The position numbers and the translations under genes were made by a program. This document shows, one piece after another, positions 43,553 to 52,087 of a stretch of DNA of 64,000 nucleotides. Under the pieces are notes generated by a model, which saw only the letters and a list, made by a program, of their open reading frames with translations, was not told the origin of the DNA and did not search any database. How positions within the stretch are numbered: the first letter of the stretch is position 1; the number at the start of each line of letters is the position of its first letter. This DNA comes from JBDWFY01 sp964291365 (lineage in GTDB: Bacteria > Pseudomonadota > Alphaproteobacteria > Rhizobiales > Stappiaceae), in the NCBI GenBank assembly GCA_964291365.2, contig OZ219989.1, positions 4,092,001 to 4,156,000 of the forward strand. Reading direction: 5' to 3'.

Positions 43553-44337
43553 TGCTCAACTGCAATTTCTAACTTAGATTTTAGACCGGTACCCAAATAG
43601 GCTTCAATTACCTGCTCATTTGCTTTGATTTCATCTAATGTTCCCTCAGCAAGCACTTTTCCCTCCGCTAAACATATTACTGGACCGCAGATACTTCCGA
43701 TAAAATCCATATCATGTTCAATCACAACAAATGTATATCCTCGTTCTTGATTTAATCGTTTAATTGCATCGCCAATTGTACCTAATAATACACGATTTAC
43801 ACCCGCACCGACTTCATCCAAAAAGACAATTTTTGCATCTACCATCATGGTGCGTCCCAATTCCAGTAATTTTTTTTGTCCTCCAGAAACTTCCCCTGCT
43901 TTTTGATCGGCAATATGGTCAATCGTTAAGAATTCAAGTACTTCATCTGCTTTTGCACGTAGTGATTGTTCTTCAGAATCAATCTTTTTTCTACTAAACC
44001 AAGTATTCCATAGTGTCTCACCTGATTGTCCTCCAGGAACCATCATCAAATTTTCCCGACAAGTCAAAGATCCGAACTCATGGGCGATTTGAAATGTTCT
44101 TAAAACTCCCATTTCAAATAATTGATACGCAGGCAGACCAGTTATATCCTGACCCGCCAACGTTATTCTTCCTGATGTGGGTTGTAAAGCACCGGCAATT
44201 ACATTAAACAATGTGGTCTTACCCGCACCATTTGGACCAATCAGTCCAGTAATTGAACCCTCATCAATTGTCATTGATACGCCATCCACAGCATGAAAGC
44301 CGCCAAATTGCTTATGAATGTCCTCAATAACAATCAT
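43549..44337 (-). CDS. livG: branched-chain amino-acid ABC transporter ATPase LivG
   Basis: 262-residue ATPase. Walker A GPNGAGKTTLFNVIAG, signature VSGGQKKLLELGRTM, Walker B IVFLDEVGAGV and the H-loop IEHDMDFI are present. The LivG-type RTFQIAHEFGSLTCRENLM insertion is seen. It heads the ATPase-permease part of the operon, 49 bases downstream of livK, and forms a heterodimer with LivF. Confidence 0.94.
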   Translation of the reverse strand: MIVIEDIHKQFGGFHAVDGVSMTIDEGSITGLIGPNGAGKTTLFNVIAGALQPTSGRITLAGQDITGLPAYQLFEMGVLRTFQIAHEFGSLTCRENLMMVPGGQSGETLWNTWFSRKKIDSEEQSLRAKADEVLEFLTIDHIADQKAGEVSGGQKKLLELGRTMMVDAKIVFLDEVGAGVNRVLLGTIGDAIKRLNQERGYTFVVIEHDMDFIGSICGPVICLAEGKVLAEGTLDEIKANEQVIEAYLGTGLKSKLEIAVEQ

Positions 44338-44386
44338 ATTATACTGCTTAGCAACTGTTTTTAAACAAACAGCCTAGGTAACAGAT

Positions 44387-45568
44387 TTATCGATATTTGA
44401 TAATTTCGTAGCTACCGTCCTTAAATTCATACTGCGCAAAAGAACCAGAAGATTCACCTGGACCAATCAATTCAACAGCAGAAGCTCCTACATAATCTAC
44501 ATCACCACCTGACGAGATAATGTCTAATGCTTTCCCTAATTCACCTGGGTAAATTTCTTCACCTGGAGCATTGGCAATATCAAAGATATGACCTTTGTAA
44601 TCGCCTGAATTTACGGAATTCGCTTTTTGCATGGCTAACAAAATCAAAGCAGCTGCATCATAAGCTTCGCCGGTAAAAGGTGAAGTTCCATCAAATGTAT
44701 CACCAGCAAGGTCTTGGAAAGTTGCATTCCCTGGATTATCGGTTCCAGGTGCTTGACCTGAAGATCCATCTAAGTCTGAACCAAAATTGTCCGATAAAGC
44801 TGTACCAATCATACCGTCTGGGAAATGAAACCGGTCATATGCACCTGTATCCAGTGCATTTCGAATAATCCCAGAACCACCTTGATCAACATATCCAACG
44901 ATGACTAGCATTTCACCACCTGATGCAGCTAAGGCAGCAACTTCAGATGAATAATCTCCTTTGCCATCTTCATGTGCAACTGTATTGGTAATTTCACCTC
45001 CACTTGCTTTAAATGCTGCATCAAAACTATCAGCAAGACCTTTTCCATAGTCATTATTGGTATAAGTTACAGCAACACTTGAAACACCAAGTTCTTTGAT
45101 TATGTCTGCCATTACTTCACCTTGACGTGCATCAGATGGAGCTGTTCTGAAAAACAACCCATTATCTTCAACTGTTGAAAGACCAGGTGAGGTTGAGGAA
45201 GGTGAAATCAATACAATACCATTTGGTAATGCGACATTTTGCAATACTGCTGTTGTGGCACCTGAGCATGCTGCACCGACGATACCAGCTACGCCTTCAG
45301 AAGTGACTAAACGTTCTGCGGCAGCAGTCGCAGCTGCGGCATCAACACAGGTACTATCTGCGCGTACAGGTGTCACACTAGATCCTCCCATAAATTTTCC
45401 GCTATCAGTAACCTCTTTCATCGCAAGTTCTGCACCACCAGCAATGTTTGGAGTAAGCGATTCAATTGGACCAGTAAAACCAAGCAGTACTCCCAGTTTT
45501 ATATCCTCAGCAAACGCTATGCCTGTAAATAGCACTGTAAAAAGTGCCGAAATTAAAAGTTTTTTCAT
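44387..45568 (-). CDS. livK: branched-chain amino-acid ABC transporter substrate-binding protein
   Basis: 393-residue periplasmic binding protein. The signal peptide is 1-20 (MKKLLISALFTVLFTGIAFA). The Leu/Ile/Val-binding fold follows: IKLGVLLGFTGPIESLTPNI, GIVGAACSGATTAVLQN, VLISPSSTSPGLS, VAVTYTNNDYGKGLADSF and PFTGEAYDAAALILLAM. It is the first gene of livKGFHM, as common for highly expressed binding proteins. Ligand specificity cannot be inferred from the motifs. Confidence 0.92.
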   Translation of the reverse strand: MKKLLISALFTVLFTGIAFAEDIKLGVLLGFTGPIESLTPNIAGGAELAMKEVTDSGKFMGGSSVTPVRADSTCVDAAAATAAAERLVTSEGVAGIVGAACSGATTAVLQNVALPNGIVLISPSSTSPGLSTVEDNGLFFRTAPSDARQGEVMADIIKELGVSSVAVTYTNNDYGKGLADSFDAAFKASGGEITNTVAHEDGKGDYSSEVAALAASGGEMLVIVGYVDQGGSGIIRNALDTGAYDRFHFPDGMIGTALSDNFGSDLDGSSGQAPGTDNPGNATFQDLAGDTFDGTSPFTGEAYDAAALILLAMQKANSVNSGDYKGHIFDIANAPGEEIYPGELGKALDIISSGGDVDYVGASAVELIGPGESSGSFAQYEFKDGSYEIIKYR

Positions 45569-45814
45569 GGTTTATCTCCATTTGTTACACGTCGAATCAA
45601 GTTCGACTACAAAATCAGGGTGTGCTAAATATACAATGGATTTAATAATAAAACTAACAATTCTTTAAAAATGATGCTTTTTGTAAAATTTCCTCATGAA
45701 TGATTCATAAGAATAGTGTTCTACCTATTGTCAAATTGACTTTAGCTTTATGGCTTACATTACCCGATGTTTCCTATATAATATAGCCGTCTATAGACCA
45801 CAGTGAATGCCCAA

Positions 45815-47347
45815 TTAAAGCGGTATATTGTCGTGTTTTTTCCAAGGATTCTCAGTCTGCTTATTTCTGAGTAAAGCTAAACCACGTACTATCCTTCTAC
45901 GCGTGGAGTGTGGTAAAATCACATCGTCAATATAACCGCGTTCTGCTGCGACAAACGGATTTGCAAATCGATCTTCATATTCTTTTGTGCGCTTTTCAAT
46001 TTTATCTTTATCATCTAATTCCGCCCGATAAAGTATTTCAACAGCACCTTTTGCACCCATGACAGCAATTTCTGCTGAAGGCCATGCATAATTAATATCA
46101 CCCCGAATATGTTTTGAACTCATAACATCATAAGCTCCACCATAAGCTTTTCGCGTGATAACCGTGACTTTTGGAACTGTTGCCTCGGAATAAGCAAATA
46201 GTAATTTTGCACCATGTTTAATTAACCCCCCGTATTCTTGTGCTGTACCTGGTAAGAAACCAGGAACATCAACAAAAGTTACCAGTGGAATATTAAAGCA
46301 ATCACAAAACCTTACAAATCGCGCTGCTTTTCTACTAGCATCCGAATCTAACACTCCAGCTAACACCATGGGTTGATTCGCAATGATCCCAATCGGATAA
46401 CCATCAATTCTTCCAAAGCATGTAATTATATTCGCAGCAAAGTTTTTCTGAATTTCAAAATACTTTCTTTCATCGACAGTCTTTTCAATTAATTCATACA
46501 TATCATAAGGTTTATTAGGATTATCAGGTATCAGTGAATCTAAACTATTATCAGCTCCTTCAGTTAGATCATAATTTCTAATTTTAGGTAATTTTGCCTG
46601 ATTGTTCATCGGCAAATAGTCAATTAAATTCCGAATATCTAACAAAGCCTCCACATCATTATCGTATGCGCCATCTGCGATTGATGATTTGGTAGTATGA
46701 ATTGACGCGCCACCAAGTTCTTCAGCGGTCACTGTTTCATTGGTTACAGTTTTAACTACGTCAGGTCCGGTGACAAACATATAACTTCGATCGCGTACCA
46801 TAAAAATAAAGTCGGTCATTGCTGGTGAATATACGTCTCCACCAGCACAAGGTCCCATGATCACTGAAATTTGTGGAATAACTCCAGAACTTAGAACATT
46901 TCGCTGAAAAACTTCACCATAGCCACCAAGAGCTGCAACACCTTCTTGAATTCTTGCCCCACCAGCATCAAATAATCCAATAATTGGCGCGCGATTTTTT
47001 AGTGCCATATCTTGGATTTTCGTTATTTTTTGCGCATGCGTTTCTGAAAGCGACCCACCAAATACCGTAAAATCCTTCGCAAATACATAAACAATTCTAC
47101 CATTGATAGTTCCCCAACCGGTCACAATTCCGTCACCTGGAATCTTTTGGTTAGACATACCAAAATCATTACATCGATGCTCTACAAACATGTCATATTC
47201 TTCAAATGTGGATTCATCTAGTAGCACCTCTAATCGCTCTCTAGCTGTCAGTTTTCCTCGTTGATGTTGAGCTTCTATTCGTTTTTCACCACCACCTAAT
47301 CGCGCTGTTGCACGTCGGGTTTCAAGTTCTGCGATGACTTCCTGCAT
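45815..47347 (-). CDS. pccB: propionyl-CoA carboxylase beta subunit (carboxyltransferase)
   Basis: 510-residue carboxyltransferase. Two crotonase-like halves are clear: GGARIQEGVAALGGYGEVF with VIMGPCAGGDVYSPAMTDF, and LVTFVDVPGFLPGTAQEYGG with AYGGAYDVMSSKHI. KLTARERLEVLLDESTFEEY near the N-terminus and LALLRNKQTENPWKKHDNIP at the C-terminus are PccB hallmarks. It partners the pccA product encoded about 7 kb away on the same strand. The liv operon and folB lie between them. Confidence 0.94.
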   Translation of the reverse strand: MQEVIAELETRRATARLGGGEKRIEAQHQRGKLTARERLEVLLDESTFEEYDMFVEHRCNDFGMSNQKIPGDGIVTGWGTINGRIVYVFAKDFTVFGGSLSETHAQKITKIQDMALKNRAPIIGLFDAGGARIQEGVAALGGYGEVFQRNVLSSGVIPQISVIMGPCAGGDVYSPAMTDFIFMVRDRSYMFVTGPDVVKTVTNETVTAEELGGASIHTTKSSIADGAYDNDVEALLDIRNLIDYLPMNNQAKLPKIRNYDLTEGADNSLDSLIPDNPNKPYDMYELIEKTVDERKYFEIQKNFAANIITCFGRIDGYPIGIIANQPMVLAGVLDSDASRKAARFVRFCDCFNIPLVTFVDVPGFLPGTAQEYGGLIKHGAKLLFAYSEATVPKVTVITRKAYGGAYDVMSSKHIRGDINYAWPSAEIAVMGAKGAVEILYRAELDDKDKIEKRTKEYEDRFANPFVAAERGYIDDVILPHSTRRRIVRGLALLRNKQTENPWKKHDNIPL

Positions 47348-47587
47348 TTTTCTACTCCATGAGCTTTGATTAAATTACTTGGGAGAAAGTTAGCTCTACA
47401 TTTTTACACAACTTATTTGTTATGGTATTGAATTCAATTTTACTTGCAAATTTTTATCTTACAAATTCATTCAATAATATTGTTCCAATAGAAATTTCTA
47501 AATAACTACATAAAAACTGTAATTAATGTATAGCGATTTCCATAATTTTTACCAACAACGTTACGAATCAAAAAATTCTTACACACC

Positions 47588-48373
47588 TCAATTTAATGAA
47601 TTCAAAATCAGAGCTGCAGCATCAAAATCCTGTTGTTTAAACTTTCTTGTCCGTAAAACTTCAGCATCTTGCCCCCAATGTTCAATATTCCAATCCTCAT
47701 CTAGATTAATTGCCTGCCAAATAGTCTCTGGCTCAAATGCTTTTTTCTCAAGAGCTAATGCTAAAAATATTGATCCACCTAAAGTTGTCACAGTATGTAA
47801 TGCCGCTAGTTGAATTGATCCATAATCTTGTAGCAAATTTTTTACTTTTTGAATTGAATCTGCTGATTGCTCCACTGGTAAAATTCCCGTTGTAACTTCG
47901 AAAACTATGCCAAATGATTGTCGCAACCAATGCAGAATTGGATCCCAATATTGTTGCTGGCGAGCTACTAATTCTTCTGGTCCATTAGCACGATAGCAGA
48001 TCATGTCACTGGTTGCATATGAACAAACTGTATCAATTACCGCGGTAATATTGTCAGAAACACCATCTACTGCTACGTTCAATATCCGGGTTATTGGCAT
48101 AGTAATATAATCAATGAACTCGTCCTGTTTTTCCCACTCTTCTGCAAGTCTTGTTGCTAATTCCTTGCTAGTACACTCAATTATTTCATTTCTCGGACTA
48201 CGGATTGGTTTATCGTCCAGTCTAATCCAGTATCCAGAAGGTTTATTAGAAATTGAAACTGATTTGTAAAACCGTTTATTCCGCTTAGGTTGCAAGTTTC
48301 GCACAACTTTTTGTATTAGATCACTATTTTCATTTCCAATTTCAGAATCTAATTCAGTTAATAATTCACGCAT
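47588..48373 (-). CDS. ATP12 family chaperone (F1-ATPase assembly)
   Basis: 261-residue ATP12-like protein, a homologue of the mitochondrial chaperone that binds F1 alpha subunits. Family features are RFYKSVSISNKPSGYWIRLD with KPIRSPRNE, LATRLAEEWEKQDEFID, YATSDMICYRANGPEELV with WDPILHWL, and GSIFLALALEKKAFEPETIW. It is restricted to alphaproteobacteria and mitochondria. It lies near rluC and pccB, a familiar neighbourhood. Confidence 0.88.
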   Translation of the reverse strand: MRELLTELDSEIGNENSDLIQKVVRNLQPKRNKRFYKSVSISNKPSGYWIRLDDKPIRSPRNEIIECTSKELATRLAEEWEKQDEFIDYITMPITRILNVAVDGVSDNITAVIDTVCSYATSDMICYRANGPEELVARQQQYWDPILHWLRQSFGIVFEVTTGILPVEQSADSIQKVKNLLQDYGSIQLAALHTVTTLGGSIFLALALEKKAFEPETIWQAINLDEDWNIEHWGQDAEVLRTRKFKQQDFDAAALILNSLN

Positions 48374-48492
48374 TTAATTTCAAATCCTTCTATTACATTA
48401 ATTGTACCGTTTCTTGTTAGCTTGTATCGCAACAAAAATAACTAATTGAACCATCCGTTGTAACTACACGTCAATTAGTTACCACGCATAAA

Positions 48493-49491
48493 TTAACAAG
48501 ATACTTCCATCATATCATTGGCAAAATCTTCCGAATTCATATCTAACCCTAAGAGATTCCAACTTTGCAACATATGAGCAGGAAGCAACGCGCTAATATC
48601 TATTACACCCGATCTCGGATGCGGTATCACGATTCGACGCGCGTGTAAGTGAAGTTTATTCTGCATACCAGCTAAAAGTGAACGTTCATCAGTATCCATA
48701 TATTTAGGATCACCAATAATTGGATTCCCAAGTGTCTTCAGTTGAATTCGAAGTTGATGAGTTCGACCAGTAATTGGTCGCAGAGTCACCCAACTTAACT
48801 CGTTCCCAACAGTTTCAACCAAATGATAGAATGTTAACGCATGTTGTGCATCTGGGTCACCGTGTTTAGTTACGCACATAATTTCATTATCTAATCGCTT
48901 AATATAATTTGAAATTCGCCCCTGCTTTTGATTCGGTACACCTTTTACTAATGCCCAATAAATTTTGCAGGTTTCTCTAGCACGAAATGATTTAGTTAAA
49001 CTTACAGCTGCTTTTCGGGTCTTGGCGACAACCAAAACACCAGAGGTATCTCGGTCTAACCTATGAACTAATCTCGGTTGCACACCACCTCGACCACTGA
49101 TACTTGCTAACATCCCATCAATATGCCTCGTTACTCCACTTCCACCTTGGACCGACAAACCCGCTGACTTATTTAACACTAAAACATCTTTGTCTTCAAA
49201 CAACGTCATTTGTTCTAATGCTTCCTGATCATTCTTTGATATTTTTTGCGGACGTGTTTGTTTAGCTCTTGCTTCAATTGATTGCGGCTTAAAGGGTGGG
49301 ATTCGAACACTTTGCCCTGCTACTAATCGCGAAGAGGTTTTTACTCTTGAACCATCAACTCTAATTTGACCAGTCCGTATCAATTTTTGCAATTGACCAA
49401 ATGAAAGCTCAGGGAAATGAATCTTGAACCACCGGTCTAATCTCAACCCATCATCTTCATCTTCAATTTCTATAGATTTGACCGCTTTCAT
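48493..49491 (-). CDS. rluC: RluC/RluD-type 23S rRNA pseudouridine synthase
   Basis: 332-residue pseudouridine synthase. An N-terminal S4 RNA-binding domain (about 14-75) includes GLRLDRWFKIHFPELSFGQ. The catalytic domain (about 95-310) contains VLNKSAGLSVQGG and the active-site HRLDRDTSG (143-151, catalytic Asp146). LRPITGRTHQLRIQLKTLGN and IIGDPKY follow. The S4 plus RluA-fold order suits RluC, which modifies several helix 39-90 positions, but RluD-like activity cannot be excluded. Confidence 0.9.
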   Translation of the reverse strand: MKAVKSIEIEDEDDGLRLDRWFKIHFPELSFGQLQKLIRTGQIRVDGSRVKTSSRLVAGQSVRIPPFKPQSIEARAKQTRPQKISKNDQEALEQMTLFEDKDVLVLNKSAGLSVQGGSGVTRHIDGMLASISGRGGVQPRLVHRLDRDTSGVLVVAKTRKAAVSLTKSFRARETCKIYWALVKGVPNQKQGRISNYIKRLDNEIMCVTKHGDPDAQHALTFYHLVETVGNELSWVTLRPITGRTHQLRIQLKTLGNPIIGDPKYMDTDERSLLAGMQNKLHLHARRIVIPHPRSGVIDISALLPAHMLQSWNLLGLDMNSEDFANDMMEVSC

Positions 49492-49572
49492 TCCTAATAC
49501 TTCACTATTGTCAAATTAAACTAATACTCTAGATTTCTACTTATGAACAAAAAATTCTAGAGTCAAAGTAGA

Positions 49573-49758
49573 TTACAAACGACGTATAATTGTTCCAAGT
49601 GTCAAGGTAATAAATGCAATTGATAACAATAAAAACGAATTGCCGCTGAAAAACGGTATAGAAAAGACATTGAAATAATCCAAATACACCAATATTGCCA
49701 ATACAATTGAAAATGAAAACACACCCATTGAAGGCGCGGAAGGTATTGAAATTTTCAT
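49573..49758 (-). CDS. small two-helix membrane protein (61 residues)
   Basis: 61-codon frame with two hydrophobic segments (about 10-27 and 42-57) separated by FNVFSIPFFSGNS. A full GAAGGAGG ribosome-binding site nine bases before the ATG at 49758 strongly supports expression. It lies between crcB and rluC, all on the minus strand, so it is probably in the same transcript. An overlapping frame to 49777 is a shadow. I do not recognise the family. Confidence 0.65.
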   Translation of the reverse strand: MKISIPSAPSMGVFSFSIVLAILVYLDYFNVFSIPFFSGNSFLLLSIAFITLTLGTIIRRL

Positions 49759-49813
49759 GGCATTTAACCTCCTTCAAAAATTTGAAATATTCCCATTAGT
49801 TTAGCCTTTAAAA

Positions 49814-50194
49814 TCAACTTGCAAAAGAGCGAACCAACCAAAATCCTAAAAATATCGCCAATAATGAAAATACTACTGAACCGAACATATAAGAAAACGC
49901 TGCGACTAATTCCCCTTTCACCCAAAATTCTCTAAAGTCAAATGCAAACGCCGAAAATGTAGTAAATCCACCCAAGAATCCAGTTGCAACAAACAAGCGC
50001 AGCTCAGAATTAGCTAACTCTCGTTGATACATAAATTCTATGAACACTCCCATTAACAATGCACCAATTACGTTAACTGTGAATGTTCCCCAAGGAACTC
50101 CAATTCCCAATAATTTCATTGAAGCAAGTCCAACAAGATGTCGAAACGTCGCGCCTAAAGCTCCGCCTACTGCAACTAGAATCAATTGATACAT
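49814..50194 (-). CDS. crcB: fluoride ion transporter CrcB
   Basis: 126-residue Fluc-type fluoride channel with four membrane helices. Motifs are VAVGGALGATFRHLVGL, PWGTFTVNVIGALLMG and FLGGFTTFSAFAFDFRE, the last with the channel-lining Phe and Thr-Thr-Phe-Ser. It functions as a dual-topology dimer. No fluoride riboswitch is apparent upstream, where an insertion-like element starts 54 bases before the ATG. Confidence 0.94.
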   Translation of the reverse strand: MYQLILVAVGGALGATFRHLVGLASMKLLGIGVPWGTFTVNVIGALLMGVFIEFMYQRELANSELRLFVATGFLGGFTTFSAFAFDFREFWVKGELVAAFSYMFGSVVFSLLAIFLGFWLVRSFAS

Positions 50195-50247
50195 GGTTTA
50201 ATTTTCTCAAATATTCTAATCATAATATGTCGGCCTAACAGAAAAAA

Positions 50248-50272
50248 TTGGGACTTATATACAATATGCCGC
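50248..50272 (+). repeat. left terminal inverted repeat
   Basis: 25 bases, perfectly inverted at 50719-50743. A six-A run lies immediately outside. Confidence 0.85.
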
Positions 50273-50364
50273 AAAAGTATAAAATAGCTTAAAATCACTT
50301 ATACAGATTAAGTGGCGCAATTTGCTAAAGAGTCTTACTGAGAACTGGAGGGACTGCGTCAATT

Positions 50365-50393
50365 TGTCACTTTGATTAATGAAATTTATTGTA
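50365..50393 (+). promoter_or_regulatory. promoter of the 50449 lipoprotein
   Basis: TTGTCA (50365-50370) and TATTGT (50388-50393) are 17 bases apart. The same TTGTCA, within TTTGTCAC, is used by the related lipoprotein gene at 39953. Confidence 0.5.
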
Positions 50394-50448
50394 AATAATA
50401 TTTAATTAGTTCTAATCAAAAACTAACCAACTTGTAGGAGTTAAAACC

Positions 50449-50583
50449 ATGAGAAAACTAATCTTAATTTTGGCATTTGCTGGATTAGTAAGTGCTTGCG
50501 ATAATAGTAGTTTTGCAAATTTTTTGGGAAATAGTAGTGCCTGTGGTGAATATTCAGGTAGACCATGGGATCCATGCTCATGA
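50449..50583 (+). CDS. tiny lipoprotein (44 residues)
   Basis: A 44-codon frame with a lipoprotein signal MRKLILILAFAGLVSAC, lipobox Val-Ser-Ala-Cys (Cys17) and Asp at +2. The mature peptide has 28 residues, with Cys32 and Cys43 and the ending GRPWDPCS. AGGAG at 50436-50440 is eight bases from the ATG. The signal and the C-terminal pattern G[QR]xW[DE]xC are shared with the 52-residue lipoprotein at 39953, so the two form a family. It lies inside the inverted-repeat-bounded element. Asp at +2 favours inner-membrane retention in enterobacteria; this may not apply here. Confidence 0.65.
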   Translation: MRKLILILAFAGLVSACDNSSFANFLGNSSACGEYSGRPWDPCS

Positions 50584-50648
50584 GAAAACTATTAATTATC
50601 CTATCAATGGCATTTATTATAAGCACTTGGTGGGGTAAATGTGTCTAA
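50580..50648 (+). CDS. 22-residue degenerate lipoprotein leader overlapping the lipoprotein stop
   Basis: The ATG overlaps the TGA of the 44-residue lipoprotein (ATGA). The peptide MRKLLIILSMAFIISTWWGK ends in Cys-Val. Its first 15 residues match the leader of the other two lipoproteins, but Trp occupies the lipobox Cys position (TGG against TGC). It looks like a decayed third copy. It might be translated by coupling, but no mature part remains. Confidence 0.35.
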   Translation: MRKLLIILSMAFIISTWWGKCV

Positions 50649-50672
50649 TAAAGACATATTGTAATTAGAGTA

Positions 50673-50696
50673 ATAGGTGGTCTTTAGGTCATCTAT
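50673..50696 (+). terminator. terminator-like hairpin after the lipoprotein
   Basis: ATAGGTGGTC (50673-50682) pairs with GGTCATCTAT (50687-50696) around TTTA, with three G-U pairs. A short T-run follows. It is weaker than the terminator at 40132. Confidence 0.45.
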
Positions 50697-50718
50697 TTAA
50701 CCTGTGCAAAATTTTATC

Positions 50719-50743
50719 GCGGCATATTGTATATAAGTCCCAA
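50719..50743 (-). repeat. right terminal inverted repeat
   Basis: Exact reverse complement of 50248-50272. It ends with GTCCCAA, followed by an A-run. It lies 34 bases before the end of rarA. Confidence 0.85.
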
Positions 50744-50776
50744 AAAATTCATCTACATTAATCTCTTCGACCGAAC

Positions 50777-52087
50777 TTACGAATTTTCACGATCTTTTCT
50801 CAGTTGTGACCAATACTCTAACCGCTTTCTTATCTCCCGCTCAAATCCACGCGCAACTGGTTCATAGTAAGTTTGTCGTCCAATTGATTCTGGGAAATAA
50901 TTCTGACCAGAGAATGCATCTGGTTCATCATGATCATATTGATAACCAGAACCATATCCCTCTTTTTTCATCAAATCTGTTGGTGCATTTAAAATAATCT
51001 TCGGTGGTGGAATAGAACCATTTTCTTTAGCACTACGCATCGCACCTTTATAGGCAACATAGAGTGCATTAGATTTTGGAGCAGTAGCTAAATATACCGC
51101 GGCTTGTGCTAATCCAAGTTCACCTTCTGGTGAACCAAGTAGTTGATATTGCCTAACAGCTTCCATACAAATACCTAGTGCGTTTGGATCAGCCAATCCG
51201 ATATCCTCTGTCGCCATTCTTACTATTCGTCGGCCGATATAAATTGGATCTTCACCTGCATCCAGCATTCTACAAAGATAATATAATGCCGCGTCAGGAT
51301 CAGATCCCCTAACTGACTTATGTAAAGCCGAAATCAAGTTATAATGACCATCTTGGGACTTATCGTAAATTGGTGCGCGTCGCTGAACTATCTCTTGTAA
51401 CTTTACTGAATCAAAAATTTCACCATCAACCGCCGCTCGCCAAATGTCTTCGGCTAAAGTTAAAGCAGACCTTCCATCACAATCTGCCATCCTAATTAAA
51501 CTTTTTCTGGCGAGGTCATCAATTGGTAGCTGTCTGCCTTCCACTTTCTCCGCTCTAACCAATAATTTTTCAATTGAATTATCATCTAAAGGTTTAAATA
51601 CCAAAACATGTGCTCGAGATAATAGTGCCGCGTTTAATTCAAAAGAGGGGTTTTCTGTCGTTGCCCCTACTAAAGTAATTGTACCATCTTCCATCACGGG
51701 CAAAAATGAATCAAGTTGAGCTCGATTAAAGCGATGAATTTCATCAACAAACAACAATGTGCTTTGACCAGATTCACGTAATACACGTGCCTGTTCAAAT
51801 TTCTTCTTTAATTCAGCAACCCCAGAAAATATCGCCGAAATTTGCTCAAACACTAAATTAGTTTCATTTGCTAAGAGTCGAGCAACAGTTGTTTTTCCAG
51901 TTCCTGGTGGTCCCCAAAATATCAATGAACCTAACGTTCCGGAACTTATCATTCGAGTTAGCACACCATCTGAACCAAGAATATGATCTTGCCCAACTAC
52001 ATCCTGGGGAAGAACTGGTCGTATTCGATCTGCTAATGGCCTGGGAACATCTTTTGCCATACCAGAATTGACGAACAAATTCGTCAT
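50777..52087 (-). CDS. rarA: replication-associated recombination protein RarA (MgsA)
   Basis: 436-residue AAA+ ATPase acting at stalled replication forks. PLADRIRPVLPQDVVGQDHIL opens the protein. Walker A GPPGTGKTTVARLLA, Walker B LLFVDEIHRFNRAQ, sensor 1 GATTENPSF and the tetramerisation part with KSVRGSDPDAALYYLCRML, DIGLADPNAL and YLATAPKSNALY are present. Its ATG shares one base with the Do-protease stop (TAATG), so the two are translationally coupled. Confidence 0.96.
   Translation of the reverse strand: MTNLFVNSGMAKDVPRPLADRIRPVLPQDVVGQDHILGSDGVLTRMISSGTLGSLIFWGPPGTGKTTVARLLANETNLVFEQISAIFSGVAELKKKFEQARVLRESGQSTLLFVDEIHRFNRAQLDSFLPVMEDGTITLVGATTENPSFELNAALLSRAHVLVFKPLDDNSIEKLLVRAEKVEGRQLPIDDLARKSLIRMADCDGRSALTLAEDIWRAAVDGEIFDSVKLQEIVQRRAPIYDKSQDGHYNLISALHKSVRGSDPDAALYYLCRMLDAGEDPIYIGRRIVRMATEDIGLADPNALGICMEAVRQYQLLGSPEGELGLAQAAVYLATAPKSNALYVAYKGAMRSAKENGSIPPPKIILNAPTDLMKKEGYGSGYQYDHDEPDAFSGQNYFPESIGRQTYYEPVARGFEREIRKRLEYWSQLRKDRENS

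Larger units (their letters stand above)
50248..50743. mobile_element. 496-bp MITE-like element with perfect 25-bp terminal inverted repeats carrying a tiny lipoprotein gene
   Basis: The first 25 bases (50248-50272, starting TTGGGACTTATATACAA and ending TGCCGC) are the exact reverse complement of the last 25 (50719-50743). Between them lie a promoter, the 44-residue lipoprotein gene, a short overlapping frame and a hairpin, all on the plus strand. The element separates rarA from crcB, which are minus-strand genes often contiguous in alphaproteobacteria. Both flanks are A-rich, so a short A/T target duplication is possible but not provable. No transposase is encoded, so movement would be non-autonomous. 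Confidence 0.6.

Noticed and set aside
45760..45800. TATATAATATA promoter element on either strand between livK and pccB
   Set aside because: It is palindromic and lacks a convincing -35 at proper spacing on either strand, so the orientation and the gene served cannot be assigned.
49541..49777. 78-codon frame overlapping the small membrane protein
   Set aside because: The strong GAAGGAGG is positioned for the ATG at 49758 in the other frame.
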